64,000 nucleotides of DNA from Mycobacterium pseudokansasii (GCF_900566075.1 NZ_UPHU01000001.1:4588325-4652324), one strand, 5' to 3'. Positions 10,397 through 24,035 are shown, counted from the first letter of the stretch. Program-made: numbers and translations. The notes: a model not told the origin generated them from the letters alone.

Positions 10397-11152
10397 ATGA
10401 GCGCTCGACGAAATAAGAGGTCTGACCCTGACGAGCAACCGGCCGGCACCGGCCGGCCCAAAGCGTCCTCGCGGGCTTTGGCACAGGTCATCGAACGCAG
10501 CTCGCATATCCAGGCCCCGGCGGCGACGGCCTACGTAGCCCGGCTGCGTCGAGCACACCCGGCTGCCAGCCCGGCCGAGATCGTCGCCAAGATCGAGAAG
10601 CGCTTCGTCGCCGCCGTGACGGCCAGCGGGGCCGCCATAGGTATGGTCGCCACCTTGCCCGGAATCGGCACCCTCGCCGCGTTGCTGGCGGCCGCGGGCG
10701 AGACCGCGGTGTTTCTGGAGGCCACCGCGCTACTGGTGCTGGCACTGGCGTCGGTCTACGGTATTCCGCTCGACCACCGGGAACGGCGTCGTGCCCTGGT
10801 GCTGGCGGTGCTGGTCGGCGACAGCAGCAAGAACGCGGTGGCCGAACTGATGGGTTCGGGACGAACCAGCGGCGGCTGGGTCTCGGAAAGCGTTGCGTCG
10901 CTGCCGCTTCCGGCGGTGTCGAAGTTCAACACCCGGATGTTCAAGTATTTCGCCAAGAGGTTCGCGCTGAAGCGGGGGGCGCTGATGTTCGGCAAGCTGT
11001 TGCCGGTCGGCATCGGCGCCGTTATCGGCGCCATCGGCAACCGACTGGTGGGCAAGAAGCTGGTGCGCAATGCGCGGTCGGCGTTCGGCGCGCCGCCGGC
11101 TCGCTGGCCGGTCACCCTGTACGTACTGCCGACCGTTCGGGACGCCAGCTAG
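10397..11152 (+). CDS. Conserved membrane-associated protein, Rv1249c-like
   Basis: This 251-residue protein has a basic, polar N-terminus followed by a hydrophobic region around residues 70-125 (VAAVTASGAAIGMVATLPGI then FLEATALLVLALASVYGIP), consistent with two or three membrane spans. A second hydrophobic Gly-Ile-rich segment follows near 200 (LLPVGIGAVIGAIGNRLVG), and the tail is basic. The position immediately upstream of kgd matches Rv1249c, a protein of similar length and unknown function. A clear AGGAGAGG precedes the ATG. No catalytic motif is visible. Confidence 0.75.
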   Translation: MSARRNKRSDPDEQPAGTGRPKASSRALAQVIERSSHIQAPAATAYVARLRRAHPAASPAEIVAKIEKRFVAAVTASGAAIGMVATLPGIGTLAALLAAAGETAVFLEATALLVLALASVYGIPLDHRERRRALVLAVLVGDSSKNAVAELMGSGRTSGGWVSESVASLPLPAVSKFNTRMFKYFAKRFALKRGALMFGKLLPVGIGAVIGAIGNRLVGKKLVRNARSAFGAPPARWPVTLYVLPTVRDAS

Positions 11153-11333
11153 CGGGCGGCTGGCCGGTGTCTCTGGCGAATCGCCAGCAAAGCGTTAGCC
11201 TTTATGAGGCGGCAGCGTTCCCGACCGCCAAGGGTGTGCAGTGCCCCATCAGCCGGGGCGGACAAGGATCGCAGGCGTCGCGCCACGGCGCTTGCAGGAT
11301 GTCAAAAGCAGAGAATCGAGGCGAGCAGCGGCC

Positions 11334-15032
<3,699 letters not shown>

Positions 15033-15104
15033 CCGCCTGACGACGATGCGTGACGATGCGCGCCGCGCAGCGGCGTGAGGAGGAGTCAGGCATTTGAATT
15101 GCGC

Positions 15105-15180
15105 CGCATAGCCCGCGAGCGTGCGTGTCTGTAGACGCACACGCCGAGCGGCATTCTGCGCACGCTCGTGGGGTGCGCAA
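15105..15180. terminator. Nested palindrome between convergent kgd and PE_PGRS genes
   Basis: An outer stem pairs CGAGCGTGCG (15116-15125) with CGCACGCTCG (15159-15168). An inner inverted repeat, GTGCGTgtctgtaGACGCAC, lies just inside. There is no U-run, as is usual in mycobacteria. It may act as a bidirectional terminator for the converging transcripts. Its GTGTGCGTC/GACGCACAC core resembles elements near 23.9 kb. Confidence 0.5.
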
Positions 15181-15192
15181 CGCGAAACGGGC

Positions 15193-16935
15193 CTAGCCCG
15201 ACCCGCCGGCATCGCCTGTAGCGCCGTTGTTGCCCATAGCACCTGCGGTTGAACCAGAGCCGCCCGCGCCGCCGGCCCCGCCACCGCCGCCGCTACCACC
15301 GCCCCCGGGGCCACCCTGGATGATGATGGAGGCCGATCCGGCGGTCGCGATACCAGCCGCTTTGCCGTTGCCGCCGGTGCCGCCGTCTCCGCCCACGCCG
15401 CCGGTGCCGCCCACGCCGGTGCTGCCGCTGAGTCCCGCCTGGCCGAACAGTCCTCCCTGCCCCACCGCGCCCGCGGCACCGCCGGCGCCCCCGTTGCCGC
15501 CCGTACCGCCGACACCGCCGCTGCCCCCGGCACCGCCATTGCCGCTGATCGATAGTTCTCCATCGAACTTGTAGATCGCATATGAATCTCCGCCGACACC
15601 GCCGAGGCCGCCGTCGCCTCCCAGGCCGCCGGAGCCGCCCACACCACCCCTGCCGCCGGTACCGGCGGCTCCGCCGTCGCCGAACAGCATCCCGCCACGA
15701 CCGCCGCTGCCCCCAACACCTCCGTTGCCGCCGGTACCGCCGGTGCCACCCACGCCCCCCACGCCACCGGCACCTCCGCCGCCGCCGACCGCGGTGACGG
15801 CGATAGTGTCGGCGCGAGCTTCGGCGGCACCGCCGGCACCGCCCACGCCACCGTTCGCGGCGATGCCACCGCCACCGCCCGCGCCACCGGCGCCGCCCTG
15901 TCCACCGGCCCCTCCGCTACCGAACAGCAACCCGGCGTTTCCCCCGACCCCGCCGGTGCCGCCGGTGCCTCCCGCCCCCGCTACGCCGGCGTCGGTGCCG
16001 ACACCTCCGACGCCACCGATGCCCCCGGCGCCGCCGGCCGAGTCGTGTTCAAAAGATGAGCCGCCGAAGTTGTTGGCTGCCCCCGCCCCACCGGTGCCGC
16101 CGATCTGGCCCAGCGTCCCGTTGACGCCGTTCCCACCGGGGCCGCCGACGTTCGGGGAGGTCAGCGCGGCGCTGCCCGTCGCGGCGGTGCCGTTGTCGGG
16201 AGTCACGGCGCTGACACCGGTGAGACCCGCGCCGCCCAGCCCGCCGGCGCCACCGTTACCGAAGAGCACGGCGCTGCCGCCAGCGCCACCGGCGCCGGCG
16301 GTGCCGGAATTGACGCCCACGAGCGCCGCCCCGCCCGCCCCGCCGGCCCCGCCGTTGCCGTAGAGCACCCCGCCGCTGCCACCGTGACCGCCGTTGGCGC
16401 CGGCACCACCGCCCCCGCCGGCGCCGCCACTGCCGAAGAATCCGGCATCCCCGCCATTGCCGCCGGCGACGCCGTTGGCCGTCTGGCTGAACCCCGCACC
16501 GCCGTTGCCCAACAGCAAGCCGCCGGCTCCCCCGTCGGGATTCGCCGCGGTCCCGTTGGCGCCGTCGCCGATCAGCGGGCGCCCGAGTAGCGCCTGGGTG
16601 GGTGCGTTGATCGCCGCCAGCACGTTTTCTTCGACGGCCTGCAACGGATTGGCATTGGCCGCCTCGGCACCGGCGTAGGCGGCCGCACCACCCAACATAG
16701 CCTGCGCAAACCGCTGCTGAAATACCGCCGCCTGCGCGCTGAGCTCCTGATAGGCCCGGCCGTGGGCGCCGAACAATCCCGCGATCGCCGTCGAGACCTC
16801 GTCGGCGGCCGCCGGTAGCACCGTCGTGGTCAACGCCGCCGCCGCAGAGTTGGCCGCGCCGATCACTGAACCGATATCGTGCACACCCGCCGCCGCTACG
16901 GCCAGCGCATCCGGCACCGCGATCACGAAGGACAT
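15193..16935 (-). CDS. PE_PGRS family protein
   Basis: The protein is 580 residues. Residues 1-95 form a PE domain starting [22 protein letters not shown]. The conserved linker [19 protein letters not shown] follows near 135, then a long Gly/Ala repeat region. Several non-glycine islands interrupt the repeat: [39 protein letters not shown] and [13 protein letters not shown]. These look like short beta strands rather than PGRS triplets. PE_PGRS proteins are generally ESX-5-dependent surface proteins. This one replaces the toxin-antitoxin genes I would expect between kgd and the SDR gene in H37Rv. It is divergent from the SDR gene, with about 250 bases between. Confidence 0.9.
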   Translation of the reverse strand: MSFVIAVPDALAVAAAGVHDIGSVIGAANSAAAALTTTVLPAAADEVSTAIAGLFGAHGRAYQELSAQAAVFQQRFAQAMLGGAAAYAGAEAANANPLQAVEENVLAAINAPTQALLGRPLIGDGANGTAANPDGGAGGLLLGNGGAGFSQTANGVAGGNGGDAGFFGSGGAGGGGGAGANGGHGGSGGVLYGNGGAGGAGGAALVGVNSGTAGAGGAGGSAVLFGNGGAGGLGGAGLTGVSAVTPDNGTAATGSAALTSPNVGGPGGNGVNGTLGQIGGTGGAGAANNFGGSSFEHDSAGGAGGIGGVGGVGTDAGVAGAGGTGGTGGVGGNAGLLFGSGGAGGQGGAGGAGGGGGIAANGGVGGAGGAAEARADTIAVTAVGGGGGAGGVGGVGGTGGTGGNGGVGGSGGRGGMLFGDGGAAGTGGRGGVGGSGGLGGDGGLGGVGGDSYAIYKFDGELSISGNGGAGGSGGVGGTGGNGGAGGAAGAVGQGGLFGQAGLSGSTGVGGTGGVGGDGGTGGNGKAAGIATAGSASIIIQGGPGGGGSGGGGGAGGAGGSGSTAGAMGNNGATGDAGGSG

Positions 16936-17186
16936 CGCGCCTCCTCTTGCCGAACCCGAATTGCCACTCAGTGACCGAAGCGTATCCGCGCGGAGCCCAT
17001 GAATCAGCGGCTTCGTTGCAATACTCGGTCAGCTGGGTAAACCTCGGGAAAAACGCTCACGATGATGTGCAGGAGCGACGGAAAACGGGGGTCGGAATCG
17101 GGCACGCGTGAACCCCACCCGCCGATACCTCGGACCACCGGTACCGGCTAACCTCGACGCTGAGCTTCGGACAAGGGAGGGCGCTC

Positions 17187-18020
17187 ATGGAGGGGTTCGC
17201 GGGGAAGATCGCCGTGGTGACCGGCGCGGGATCGGGCATCGGGCGGGCGTTGGCCCTCGAGCTGGGCCGCTCCGGCGCCAGCCTGGCGATCAGCGACGTC
17301 GACACCGACGGACTTGCGCAGACCGAGGAAATGCTCAAGGCGATCGGCGCGCCGGTCAAGGCGGACCGGCTCGACGTTACCGAACGCGAGGCCGTCCTGG
17401 CCTACGCCGACGCCGTCAACGAGCACTTCGGCAAGGTGAACCAGATCTACAACAACGCCGGCATCGGCCACACCGGCGACATCGAGGTCTGCGAGTTCAA
17501 GGACATCGACCGGGTGATGGACGTCGATTTCGGAGGTGTCCTCAACGGCACCAAGGCATTCCTGCCGTACCTGATCGCCTCCGGCGACGGCCACGTCATC
17601 AACATCTCCAGCGTGTTCGGATTGTTCTCCTGCGCCGGGCAGGCGGCCTACAACGCGGCGAAATTCGCCGTCCGCGGCTTCACCGAGGCGCTGCGTCAGG
17701 AGATGATCCTGGCCGGCCATCCGGTCGGGGTGACCACCGTCCACCCGGGCGGCATCAAGACCGCGATCGCCCGTAACGCCACCGCCGCCGAGGGGCTCGA
17801 TGCGGCCGAACTGGCCACGTTGTTCGACAAGCGGGCGGCGCGTACCAGCCCGGAGCGGGCCGCCAAGGTCATTCTCGACGCGGTACGCAAGAACAAAGCG
17901 CGGGTGCTCGTCGGGCCGGACGCCAAGGTGTTGGACGTGGTGGTGCGCCTGACCGGTTCGGGATATCAGCGGCTGTTCATGCCGCTATTCGGCAAGCTGA
18001 TCCCGGCGCCGCACCGCTGA
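17187..18020 (+). CDS. Short-chain dehydrogenase/reductase, Rv1245c-like
   Basis: This 277-residue protein is a classical SDR fold. The NAD(P)-binding TGAGSGIG is at residues 12-19, NNAGIG follows strand 4, the catalytic Ser lies in NISSVFG near 142, and the YNAAK pair is at Tyr155 and Lys159. HPGGIKTAIARN matches the PG motif after strand 6. The Asp in ISDVDTDG after strand 2 favours NAD over NADP. The substrate is unknown. Length and position fit Rv1245c. Start ATG 17187 is preceded by AAGGGAGG. It is convergent with lpqZ, with a perfect 15-base palindrome between. Confidence 0.9.
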   Translation: MEGFAGKIAVVTGAGSGIGRALALELGRSGASLAISDVDTDGLAQTEEMLKAIGAPVKADRLDVTEREAVLAYADAVNEHFGKVNQIYNNAGIGHTGDIEVCEFKDIDRVMDVDFGGVLNGTKAFLPYLIASGDGHVINISSVFGLFSCAGQAAYNAAKFAVRGFTEALRQEMILAGHPVGVTTVHPGGIKTAIARNATAAEGLDAAELATLFDKRAARTSPERAAKVILDAVRKNKARVLVGPDAKVLDVVVRLTGSGYQRLFMPLFGKLIPAPHR

Positions 18021-18052
18021 CCCTCGGGCGTCGGCATCGAGTCTGTAGCGTC

Positions 18053-18139
18053 GGCATCGAGCCTGCGCTCACCGCGCATTTTGGTCGCTCAGGCCGCCTC
18101 TGGCCGCAGGATCGGTGCTCAGGCCGCAGGCTCGATGCC
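18053..18139. terminator. Long palindrome between convergent SDR and lpqZ genes
   Basis: GGCATCGAGCCTGCG (18053-18067) is the exact reverse complement of CGCAGGCTCGATGCC (18125-18139), giving a perfect 15-base stem with a 57-base loop. A further partial direct copy, GCGTCGGCATCGAGTCTG, lies just upstream, starting near 18029. A role in transcription termination is inferred. The GGCATCGAG core recurs near 23.9 kb. Confidence 0.55.
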
Positions 18140-18147
18140 CGCGATGT

Positions 18148-18999
18148 TCAACGGCCCAGCGGGTGCTCGCCCAGCCACGCGGCAGCCACCGCCTGCGGGT
18201 CGGCTCCGCCGGCCACCTGGCGGCGCATCTCGACCAGGGCGGCGGTGTCCAGCACGCCGGACACCTCGTTGATGGCCAGCCGTTGCCGATCAGTCAGCGT
18301 GTTGCGGCGATACAGCGGCACCACGTTCTCGGCCCGGATCAGCGCGTCCTTACCGTCGTTCAGCACCACGAGATCGGTGGGATTCGCGGGGTTGGCGGTG
18401 GTGGTCCAGGCCGCGGTCAGCTGTCCTGCCCGCAGCGCCGCCAACATCGTTGCGTCATCCGGGAATTCACGCGGCGCCGGTAGCCGGCACGATCCCACCG
18501 CTGCCGGCGGGTGCGCGCCGGTGACCATCCCGATGACCAGCCCGTCACAGTGGCGTGGCAACAGGTCCAGTTCGCTACCGCCCCAGGCCGTCGAGGTCGC
18601 CGGCGTCACCACCAGCGCGGGCTTGTCTTCGGCCGCGGTGGTGTAGTCGCCGGCGGCCACACCCTCGGGCAGCGCGGCGATCATCGCTTGGTAGACGGGC
18701 TTGTCGGAAAGGGCCGACGCGCCGGGCTGCAAGCTCTGCAACACCTGGCCGGTGAATACCGGCACGACGGCGAAGGCCCCGGAGTCCAGTTTCGCCATCG
18801 GATCGGCGGCGGTTTCGCCTCGCGCGGCAAAACCGTACGACCGCAACGCGGCCACATAGATGTCGGCCAGCAGCATCGATTCGCTGTCAGGCTGCGATCC
18901 GACCACCAACTCCGCCGGGCGATTGCCGGCGCCGGGCGCGCAGCCGGCCATAGCGAACACGACCGCGAGTAGCAGCGGGGCCAGCCTGCCGATCCTCAC
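18148..18999 (-). CDS. lpqZ: Lipoprotein LpqZ, OpuAC/ProX-type substrate-binding protein
   Basis: From the GTG at 18999 the product is 283 residues. The signal peptide ends in FAMAGC, so Cys20 is the likely lipidated residue. The mature part resembles glycine betaine/choline-type periplasmic binding proteins (LVVGSQPDSESMLLADIYVAALRSYG; DLVVLNDGKD). In M. tuberculosis the matching gene is lpqZ (Rv1244). No transporter permease lies nearby, so its partner is unclear. The start codon overlaps the stop codon of the upstream malic-enzyme gene (GTGA), showing translational coupling. I rejected the longer open frame above 18999 because it is antisense-like shadow of the malic enzyme. Confidence 0.88.
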   Translation of the reverse strand: MRIGRLAPLLLAVVFAMAGCAPGAGNRPAELVVGSQPDSESMLLADIYVAALRSYGFAARGETAADPMAKLDSGAFAVVPVFTGQVLQSLQPGASALSDKPVYQAMIAALPEGVAAGDYTTAAEDKPALVVTPATSTAWGGSELDLLPRHCDGLVIGMVTGAHPPAAVGSCRLPAPREFPDDATMLAALRAGQLTAAWTTTANPANPTDLVVLNDGKDALIRAENVVPLYRRNTLTDRQRLAINEVSGVLDTAALVEMRRQVAGGADPQAVAAAWLGEHPLGR

Positions 19000-20177
19000 C
19001 CCGCGGTGTCTGAGGGCTCGACCGCGAGAGCCACCGCCTTGGCCACCGCATCCCCGACGCGCAGGTCCAGTGGGCTGGGAACGATCCGGTCGAGGGCAAG
19101 GTCGTCGCTGACGACGGAGTAGATCGCCTCGGCCGCGGCCACCATCATCTTTTCGGTGATTTGGCACGCACCGGCGTCCAGCGCGCCGCGAAACACCCCG
19201 GGGAAGGCGAGCACATTGTTGATCTGGTTGGGAAAATCGCTGCGGCCCGTGGCCACCACCGCCGCATACTTGGCCGCAACCTCGGGATGGATTTCGGGGT
19301 CCGGGTTGGACAGCGCGAACACGATCCCGTCGGCCGCCATGGTGGCAATCAACTCCTCGGGGACCACGCCCGCCGACACCCCGAGGAAGACGTCGGCCCC
19401 GTCGAGCGCCTCGACCAGGCCGCCGGTGAGACCGTCGGGATTGGTGCGGTGCGCCAGATCGACCTTGACGCCGTTCATGTCGTCGCGCCCGGTGTGCAGG
19501 ATGCCGCGCGAGTCGAGCACCGTGATGTCCGAAACACCCATGGCCAGAAGAAGGTTCGTGCACGCGACACCCGCGGCCCCGGCACCCGACACCACCACCC
19601 GCAGCGAGGACATGTCGCGGCCGAGCAACTTGGTGGCGCCCATCAGCGCGGCCAGTACGACGATCGCCGTGCCGTGCTGGTCGTCGTGCATCACCGGGCA
19701 GTCCAGCGCCTCGATGAGCCGTCGCTCGATCTCGAAGCAGCGGGGCGCGGAGATGTCCTCGAGGTTGCAGGCGCCGAACGTCGGCCGCAGCCGCACCAGG
19801 GTTTCGACGATCTCGTCGGGATCTTTGGTGTCCAGCACGATCGGGATCGCGTTCAGCCCACCGTAGGCCTGGAACAGGGCGCACTTGCCCTCCATCACCG
19901 GCAGCGAGGCCGCGGGTCCGATGTCACCGAGGCCGAGTACCGCGCTGCCATCGCTGACGACGGCCACCAGCCGGTTGGCCCAGGTGTAGCGCGCAGCCAA
20001 GGTCCGATCGGCGGCGATCGCACGGCTGACCTGCGCCACGCCCGGGGTATAGGCGATCGACAGAGCCCGCTGGGTGTCCAGCGGCGCCTTCAGCGCTACC
20101 GAAAGCTTCCCCGCTGCGTGGGCCTCGAAAATCTCGTCGTTTCCGATGACGATCGGTGGCGGCACGATTCCTGGCAC
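18996..20177 (-). CDS. Malic enzyme (NAD-type, short bacterial form)
   Basis: This 393-residue protein from GTG 20177 is a complete short bacterial malic enzyme: oxidative decarboxylation of malate to pyruvate. Motifs are [11 protein letters not shown] and [12 protein letters not shown] (malate binding region), the catalytic-region [32 protein letters not shown] (metal site) and a Rossmann [21 protein letters not shown] and [15 protein letters not shown] complete the family signature. The start is inferred from [13 protein letters not shown]; upstream codons do not look coding. It is followed by lpqZ with a four-base overlap, and mdh lies 1.4 kb away. I do not recall a malic enzyme at this position in H37Rv, where mez (Rv2332) is elsewhere and of a different size class. 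Confidence 0.9.
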   Translation of the reverse strand: MPGIVPPPIVIGNDEIFEAHAAGKLSVALKAPLDTQRALSIAYTPGVAQVSRAIAADRTLAARYTWANRLVAVVSDGSAVLGLGDIGPAASLPVMEGKCALFQAYGGLNAIPIVLDTKDPDEIVETLVRLRPTFGACNLEDISAPRCFEIERRLIEALDCPVMHDDQHGTAIVVLAALMGATKLLGRDMSSLRVVVSGAGAAGVACTNLLLAMGVSDITVLDSRGILHTGRDDMNGVKVDLAHRTNPDGLTGGLVEALDGADVFLGVSAGVVPEELIATMAADGIVFALSNPDPEIHPEVAAKYAAVVATGRSDFPNQINNVLAFPGVFRGALDAGACQITEKMMVAAAEAIYSVVSDDLALDRIVPSPLDLRVGDAVAKAVALAVEPSDTAG

Positions 20178-20393
20178 CGCATCAGGGTACTGTGCCCGGC
20201 CCGGCTTCCACTCCTGGGCCGTGCGGTTCGGCGGCCAGTAAGCACGACGCGCGCCGAGCCGATTTTCGGCGCGAAGCGCTGGACTTGCGTCAGCTCTTAA
20301 TACGATCTGCACTGCTGCAGGACGGCTCGGTCGTAGCCGACCGGCGCGAAATTCGTCCCCTATCTGATCCCCTATCTGAGAGGAAGACGGCAG

Positions 20394-21568
20394 ATGTCGA
20401 TGCTGATCGCAGCGCCGGAACTGATGGCAGCGGCAGCTACCGATTTGGCGAGCATTGGCTCGATGATCAACACGGCCAACACGGTCGTGGCGGCCACCAC
20501 GACCCAGATGCTGGCCGCGGGCGCCGACGAGGCGTCGACACAGATCGCCGCGGTATTCGGAGCGCACGGCCAGGCCTATCAGACGCTGGCTGCCCAGGCG
20601 GCAGTGTGTCACGACCGGTTTGCGCAGGCCCTGAACACCAATGCGGGCGCGTACGCGGGTGCCGAAGCCATCAACGTCGAGCAGACCCTGCTCGACGTCA
20701 TCAATGCGCCCACCCAGGCCCTGCTGGGGCGGCCCCTGATCGGCAATGGCGCCGACGGCGGGCCGGGACAGAACGGCGCGCCGGGCGGGCTGCGCTACGG
20801 CAACGGCGGCAACGGCGGCGCGGGCGGTCCCGGCCAGGACGGCGGCAACGGCGGTGCGGCCGGGGTGATCGGCAATGGCGGGATCGGCGGGACCGGCGGC
20901 CCGGGCCAGACCGGCGGCAACGGCGGACCCGGCGGGATGCTGTTGGGTATGGCGGCAGCGGGTACGCCACCATCCCCGGCGGAACAGTCATGGGCGGTAA
21001 CGGTGGCGACGGCGGTAACGGCGGCGCCTATGCGCCCGGCGGCAATGGAGGGACGGGCGGGGCCGCCGGCAACGGGGGAGCCGGTGGCGACGCCATCGTC
21101 ACACCGGGAGGTAGCGCCTACAACGGGGGGCAGGGCGGTCACGGGGGTAACGGTGGCGCCGGCGCCGCCGGAGGCAACGGCGGGGCCGGCGGCAACGGCG
21201 TGGCCGCCGGCTCCGGCGGCTCCGGCGGCAAGGGCGGTCATGGTGTGGCCGGCTCACCGGCCACCAGCGGAGGCATCGGTGGCGCCGGAGGACACGGCGG
21301 TTTGATGTTCGGCGACGGCGGTAACGGAGGCGCCGGCGGCGACGGCGGTAACGGAGGCGCCGGCGGCGCTGCCGGTGCCGGCGGACTGCTCGGCCACTCG
21401 GGCAGCCCAGGCGCGAGCGGCGCCGGCGGCGCTGCCGGTGCCGGCGGCACTGGCGGCAATGGCGGCGCGGGCGGCCTCCACGGGACGGGGTCCTTGCACG
21501 GCTCCAACGGCGCGGCCGGCGGAACGGACGGACCGGGAACGCCCGGCACCCCCGGCCACACGGGATGA
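20394..21568 (+). pseudogene. PE_PGRS gene with a one-base frameshift in a G run (Rv1243c-like)
   Basis: The PE domain ([20 protein letters not shown]) and linker [19 protein letters not shown] are intact. PGRS repeats then run to GGPGGMLLG. At the GGG at 20945-20947 the frame is lost. The Gly-Asn-Gly pattern resumes in another frame ([17 protein letters not shown]) and continues to a stop at 21568. One additional G would restore a protein of about 391 residues. As it stands, translation ends near 21305 with a non-PGRS tail. This position next to mdh and lpqZ corresponds to PE_PGRS23 in H37Rv. Either phase variation by the G tract, true decay or a sequencing error could explain it. Confidence 0.85.
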
Positions 21569-21593
21569 TTGGACGGCCGGCGGGAAAACTTGC

Positions 21594-22583
21594 TTAGATC
21601 AGGCCGAGTTCGGTGACCGCGCTGCGTTCGTCAGCCAGCTCGGCAGTCGATTTGTCGATGCGGCCGCGGGAGAACTCGTCGATCTCCAAGCCCTGAACGA
21701 TCGTCCAATCGCCGTCCTTGGTAGTCACCGGGAACGACGAGATCAACCCCTCCGGGACGCCGTAGGAACCGTCGGACAATACCGCCATCGACACCCAGTC
21801 ACCGTCGGGGCTGCCCAGCAGCCAGTCGCGGGCGGCGTCGATGGTGGCCGAGGCGGCCGAGGCGGCCGAGGATGCCCCACGCGCTTCGATGACAGCTGCG
21901 CCCCGTTTGGCGACGGTCGGGATGAAGTCGTGCTCGATCCAGGTCTGGTCGCCCACCACCTCGGCCGCGTTCTTGCCGCCGATTTCGGCGTGGAACACGT
22001 CGGGGTACTGGGTGGCCGAGTGGTTGCCCCAGATCGTCATCTTCGTGATGTCGGTGACTTTCACGCCGGTCTTCTTGGCGAGCTGCGAGATCGCCCGGTT
22101 GTGGTCGAGACGGGTCAGCGCGGTGAAACGCTCGCGCGGAATGTCGGGGGCATTGCTCATCGCGATCAGCGCGTTGGTGTTGGCCGGGTTCCCGGTGACG
22201 CCGATCCGGACGTCGGCAGCGGCGACCTCGTTGAGAGCCTTGCCCTGCGCGGTGAAGATGGCGCCGTTGGCCTCGAGCAGGTCGCCGCGCTCCATGCCCT
22301 TGGTGCGCGGGCGAGCGCCGACGAGCAGGGCCAGATTCACGCCGTCGAAGATCTTGTTGGCGTCTGCGCCGATTTCGACGCCGGCCAGCAAGGGGAACGC
22401 GCAGTCGTCGAGTTCCATCACCACACCCTCGAGCGCCTTGAGCGCCGGCTCGATCTCGAGCAGCCGCAGTTCGATCGGGCGGTCGGGACCCAGCAGCGAG
22501 CCGCTGGCCAGGCGGAACAACAGGCTGTAGCCGATCTGGCCGGCAGCACCGGTGACGGCGACCTTGAGGGGACTTGCGCTCAC
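21594..22583 (-). CDS. mdh: Malate dehydrogenase
   Basis: This 329-residue enzyme catalyses NAD-dependent interconversion of malate and oxaloacetate in the TCA cycle. Evidence is the N-terminal Rossmann motif [21 protein letters not shown], the substrate-binding loop [18 protein letters not shown], the TGNPANTNA segment, the Arg-bearing LTRLDHNRA and the catalytic His in [12 protein letters not shown]. Length matches the cytosolic-type mycobacterial Mdh (Rv1240). It is convergent with the PE_PGRS gene, with 25 bases between, and divergent from corA. Confidence 0.97.
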   Translation of the reverse strand: MSASPLKVAVTGAAGQIGYSLLFRLASGSLLGPDRPIELRLLEIEPALKALEGVVMELDDCAFPLLAGVEIGADANKIFDGVNLALLVGARPRTKGMERGDLLEANGAIFTAQGKALNEVAAADVRIGVTGNPANTNALIAMSNAPDIPRERFTALTRLDHNRAISQLAKKTGVKVTDITKMTIWGNHSATQYPDVFHAEIGGKNAAEVVGDQTWIEHDFIPTVAKRGAAVIEARGASSAASAASATIDAARDWLLGSPDGDWVSMAVLSDGSYGVPEGLISSFPVTTKDGDWTIVQGLEIDEFSRGRIDKSTAELADERSAVTELGLI

Positions 22584-22767
22584 GTCGGTTCGCTCCTTGT
22601 GGAGAAATCTGCTTAACAGGGTTGGGGTGTCGGGTCGAAACTAGCGCACCGGCCCCACCGGAAATCTCCGGACCCGCGCCGACACCGCTGCTACCACGTT
22701 GACGTGGCAAAACGGCGTAGCATGGACCACCGCCCGGTCAGACCTGCGCTGCGATCGGAGACTGAGG

Positions 22768-23868
22768 ATGTTTCAGGGATTTGACGCACTGCCCGAATCG
22801 CTGAGGACGGTTGCGCGATCACGGCCGCAGCACGTCCATCCCACGCCTAGTCCCACAGCGCAGGCGTTGGTTGATTGCGGTGTCTACGTCGACGGCCGGC
22901 GGATGCCCGGCAAGTACGCCTACACCGAAGCCGTGCGGGAAGTGCGCGAGCGGGAAGCGGGCGGCGAACAGGCCTTCGTGTGGATCGGGCTGCACGAGCC
23001 CAACCATCACCAGATGCAAGACGTCGCAGACGTTTTCGGGCTGCACCCGCTGGCGGTCGAGGACGCCGTGCACGCCCACCAGCGGCCCAAACTGGAGCGC
23101 TACGACGAGGCACTGGTCCTCGTGCTGAAGACCGTCAACTACGTCCCGCACGACTCGGTGGTGCTCGCCCGCGAGATCGTCGAAACCGGCGAGATCATGA
23201 TCTTCGTCGGCGATGACTTCGTCATCACGGTCAGGCATGGGGAACACGGCGGACTGTCGGATGTGCGCAAGCGGATGGACGCCGATCCCCAACACCTGCG
23301 GCTGGGGCCGTACGCGGTGATGCACGCCATCGCCGACTACGTCGTCGACCATTACCTGGCGGTCACGTCGCTGATCGAAACCGACATCGACAGCATCGAG
23401 GAAGTTGCCTTCGCGCCCGGTAGCAAGCTGGACGTCGAACCGATCTACCTGCTCAAGCGCGAAGTGCTCGAGCTGCGCCGCTGCGTCAACCCGCTGTCGA
23501 CCGCGTTCCAGCGAATGCAGACCGAGAACAAGGACCTGATCTCCAAGGAAGTCCGGCGTTACCTGCGCGACGTCGCCGACCACCAGACGGAGGCCGCTGA
23601 GCAGATCGCCAGCTACGACGACATGCTCAACTCGCTGGTGCAGGCAGCGCTGGCCCGGGTCGGCATGCAACAGAACTCCGACATGCGCAAGATCTCGGCT
23701 TGGGCCGGCATCATCGCGGTGCCGACCATGATCGCCGGCATCTACGGCATGAACTTCCACTTCATGCCGGAATTGGACTCGAGGTGGGGTTACCCGGCGG
23801 TGATCAGCAGCATGGTCGTCGTCTGCCTGGTCCTTTACCTCAGTTTCCGCAACCGGAACTGGCTCTGA
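22768..23868 (+). CDS. corA: CorA-type magnesium/cobalt channel
   Basis: From ATG 22768 the protein is 366 residues, the same as the M. tuberculosis homologue. I chose that start over the upstream GTG at 22699 because MFQGFDALPESL begins the conserved region and GGAG/GAGG precedes it. The large cytoplasmic N-domain is followed by a long helix and two C-terminal membrane spans. The pore signature YGMNF (GMN at 327-329) ends the first span, and the conserved short loop carries PELDSRWGYP. It forms a pentameric divalent cation channel in the inner membrane. Its 3' end faces sugC across a repeat region. Confidence 0.95.
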   Translation: MFQGFDALPESLRTVARSRPQHVHPTPSPTAQALVDCGVYVDGRRMPGKYAYTEAVREVREREAGGEQAFVWIGLHEPNHHQMQDVADVFGLHPLAVEDAVHAHQRPKLERYDEALVLVLKTVNYVPHDSVVLAREIVETGEIMIFVGDDFVITVRHGEHGGLSDVRKRMDADPQHLRLGPYAVMHAIADYVVDHYLAVTSLIETDIDSIEEVAFAPGSKLDVEPIYLLKREVLELRRCVNPLSTAFQRMQTENKDLISKEVRRYLRDVADHQTEAAEQIASYDDMLNSLVQAALARVGMQQNSDMRKISAWAGIIAVPTMIAGIYGMNFHFMPELDSRWGYPAVISSMVVVCLVLYLSFRNRNWL

Positions 23869-23880
23869 CGGGCGCCGAGT

Positions 23881-24016
23881 GTGCGTCGGCGGCATCGACT
23901 GTGCGTCCGTGGCGTCGAGTGTGCGTCCGCGGCGCCGAGTGTGCGTCCACGGCGGTGTGCTCGCGATTCCGCCGCCCTGGATGCACGTTGGACGCCAAGG
24001 ACGCACACTCGATGCC
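23881..24016. repeat. 20-bp tandem repeat with an inverted copy, between convergent corA and sugC
   Basis: Four imperfect copies of a 20-base unit (GTGCGTCCGCGGCGTCGAGT-like) run head to tail from 23881 to about 23956. GGACGCACACTCGATGCC (23999-24016) is the reverse complement of one repeat junction with one mismatch. The group can therefore fold into alternative long stems. It overlaps no gene except that sugC ends at 24036. A role as a bidirectional terminator is inferred. Confidence 0.75.
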
Positions 24017-24035
24017 CCGCAGCCAACCGGTGGGA

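Noticed and set aside
18999..19884. N-terminal extension of the lpqZ frame
   Set aside because: It overlaps the malic-enzyme gene in another frame and lacks coding character; the signal peptide begins at the GTG at 18999.
20356..20385. Direct repeat CCCTATCTGA upstream of the PE_PGRS gene as an operator
   Set aside because: Only two short copies are present, without palindromic symmetry; too little to claim a binding site.
21799..22710. 303-codon frame overlapping mdh on the same strand
   Set aside because: Arg/Gly-rich out-of-frame translation of mdh with no family features.
23869..24035. CRISPR array
   Set aside because: The units are contiguous 20-base tandem repeats without unique spacers and include an inverted copy; no cas genes are near.
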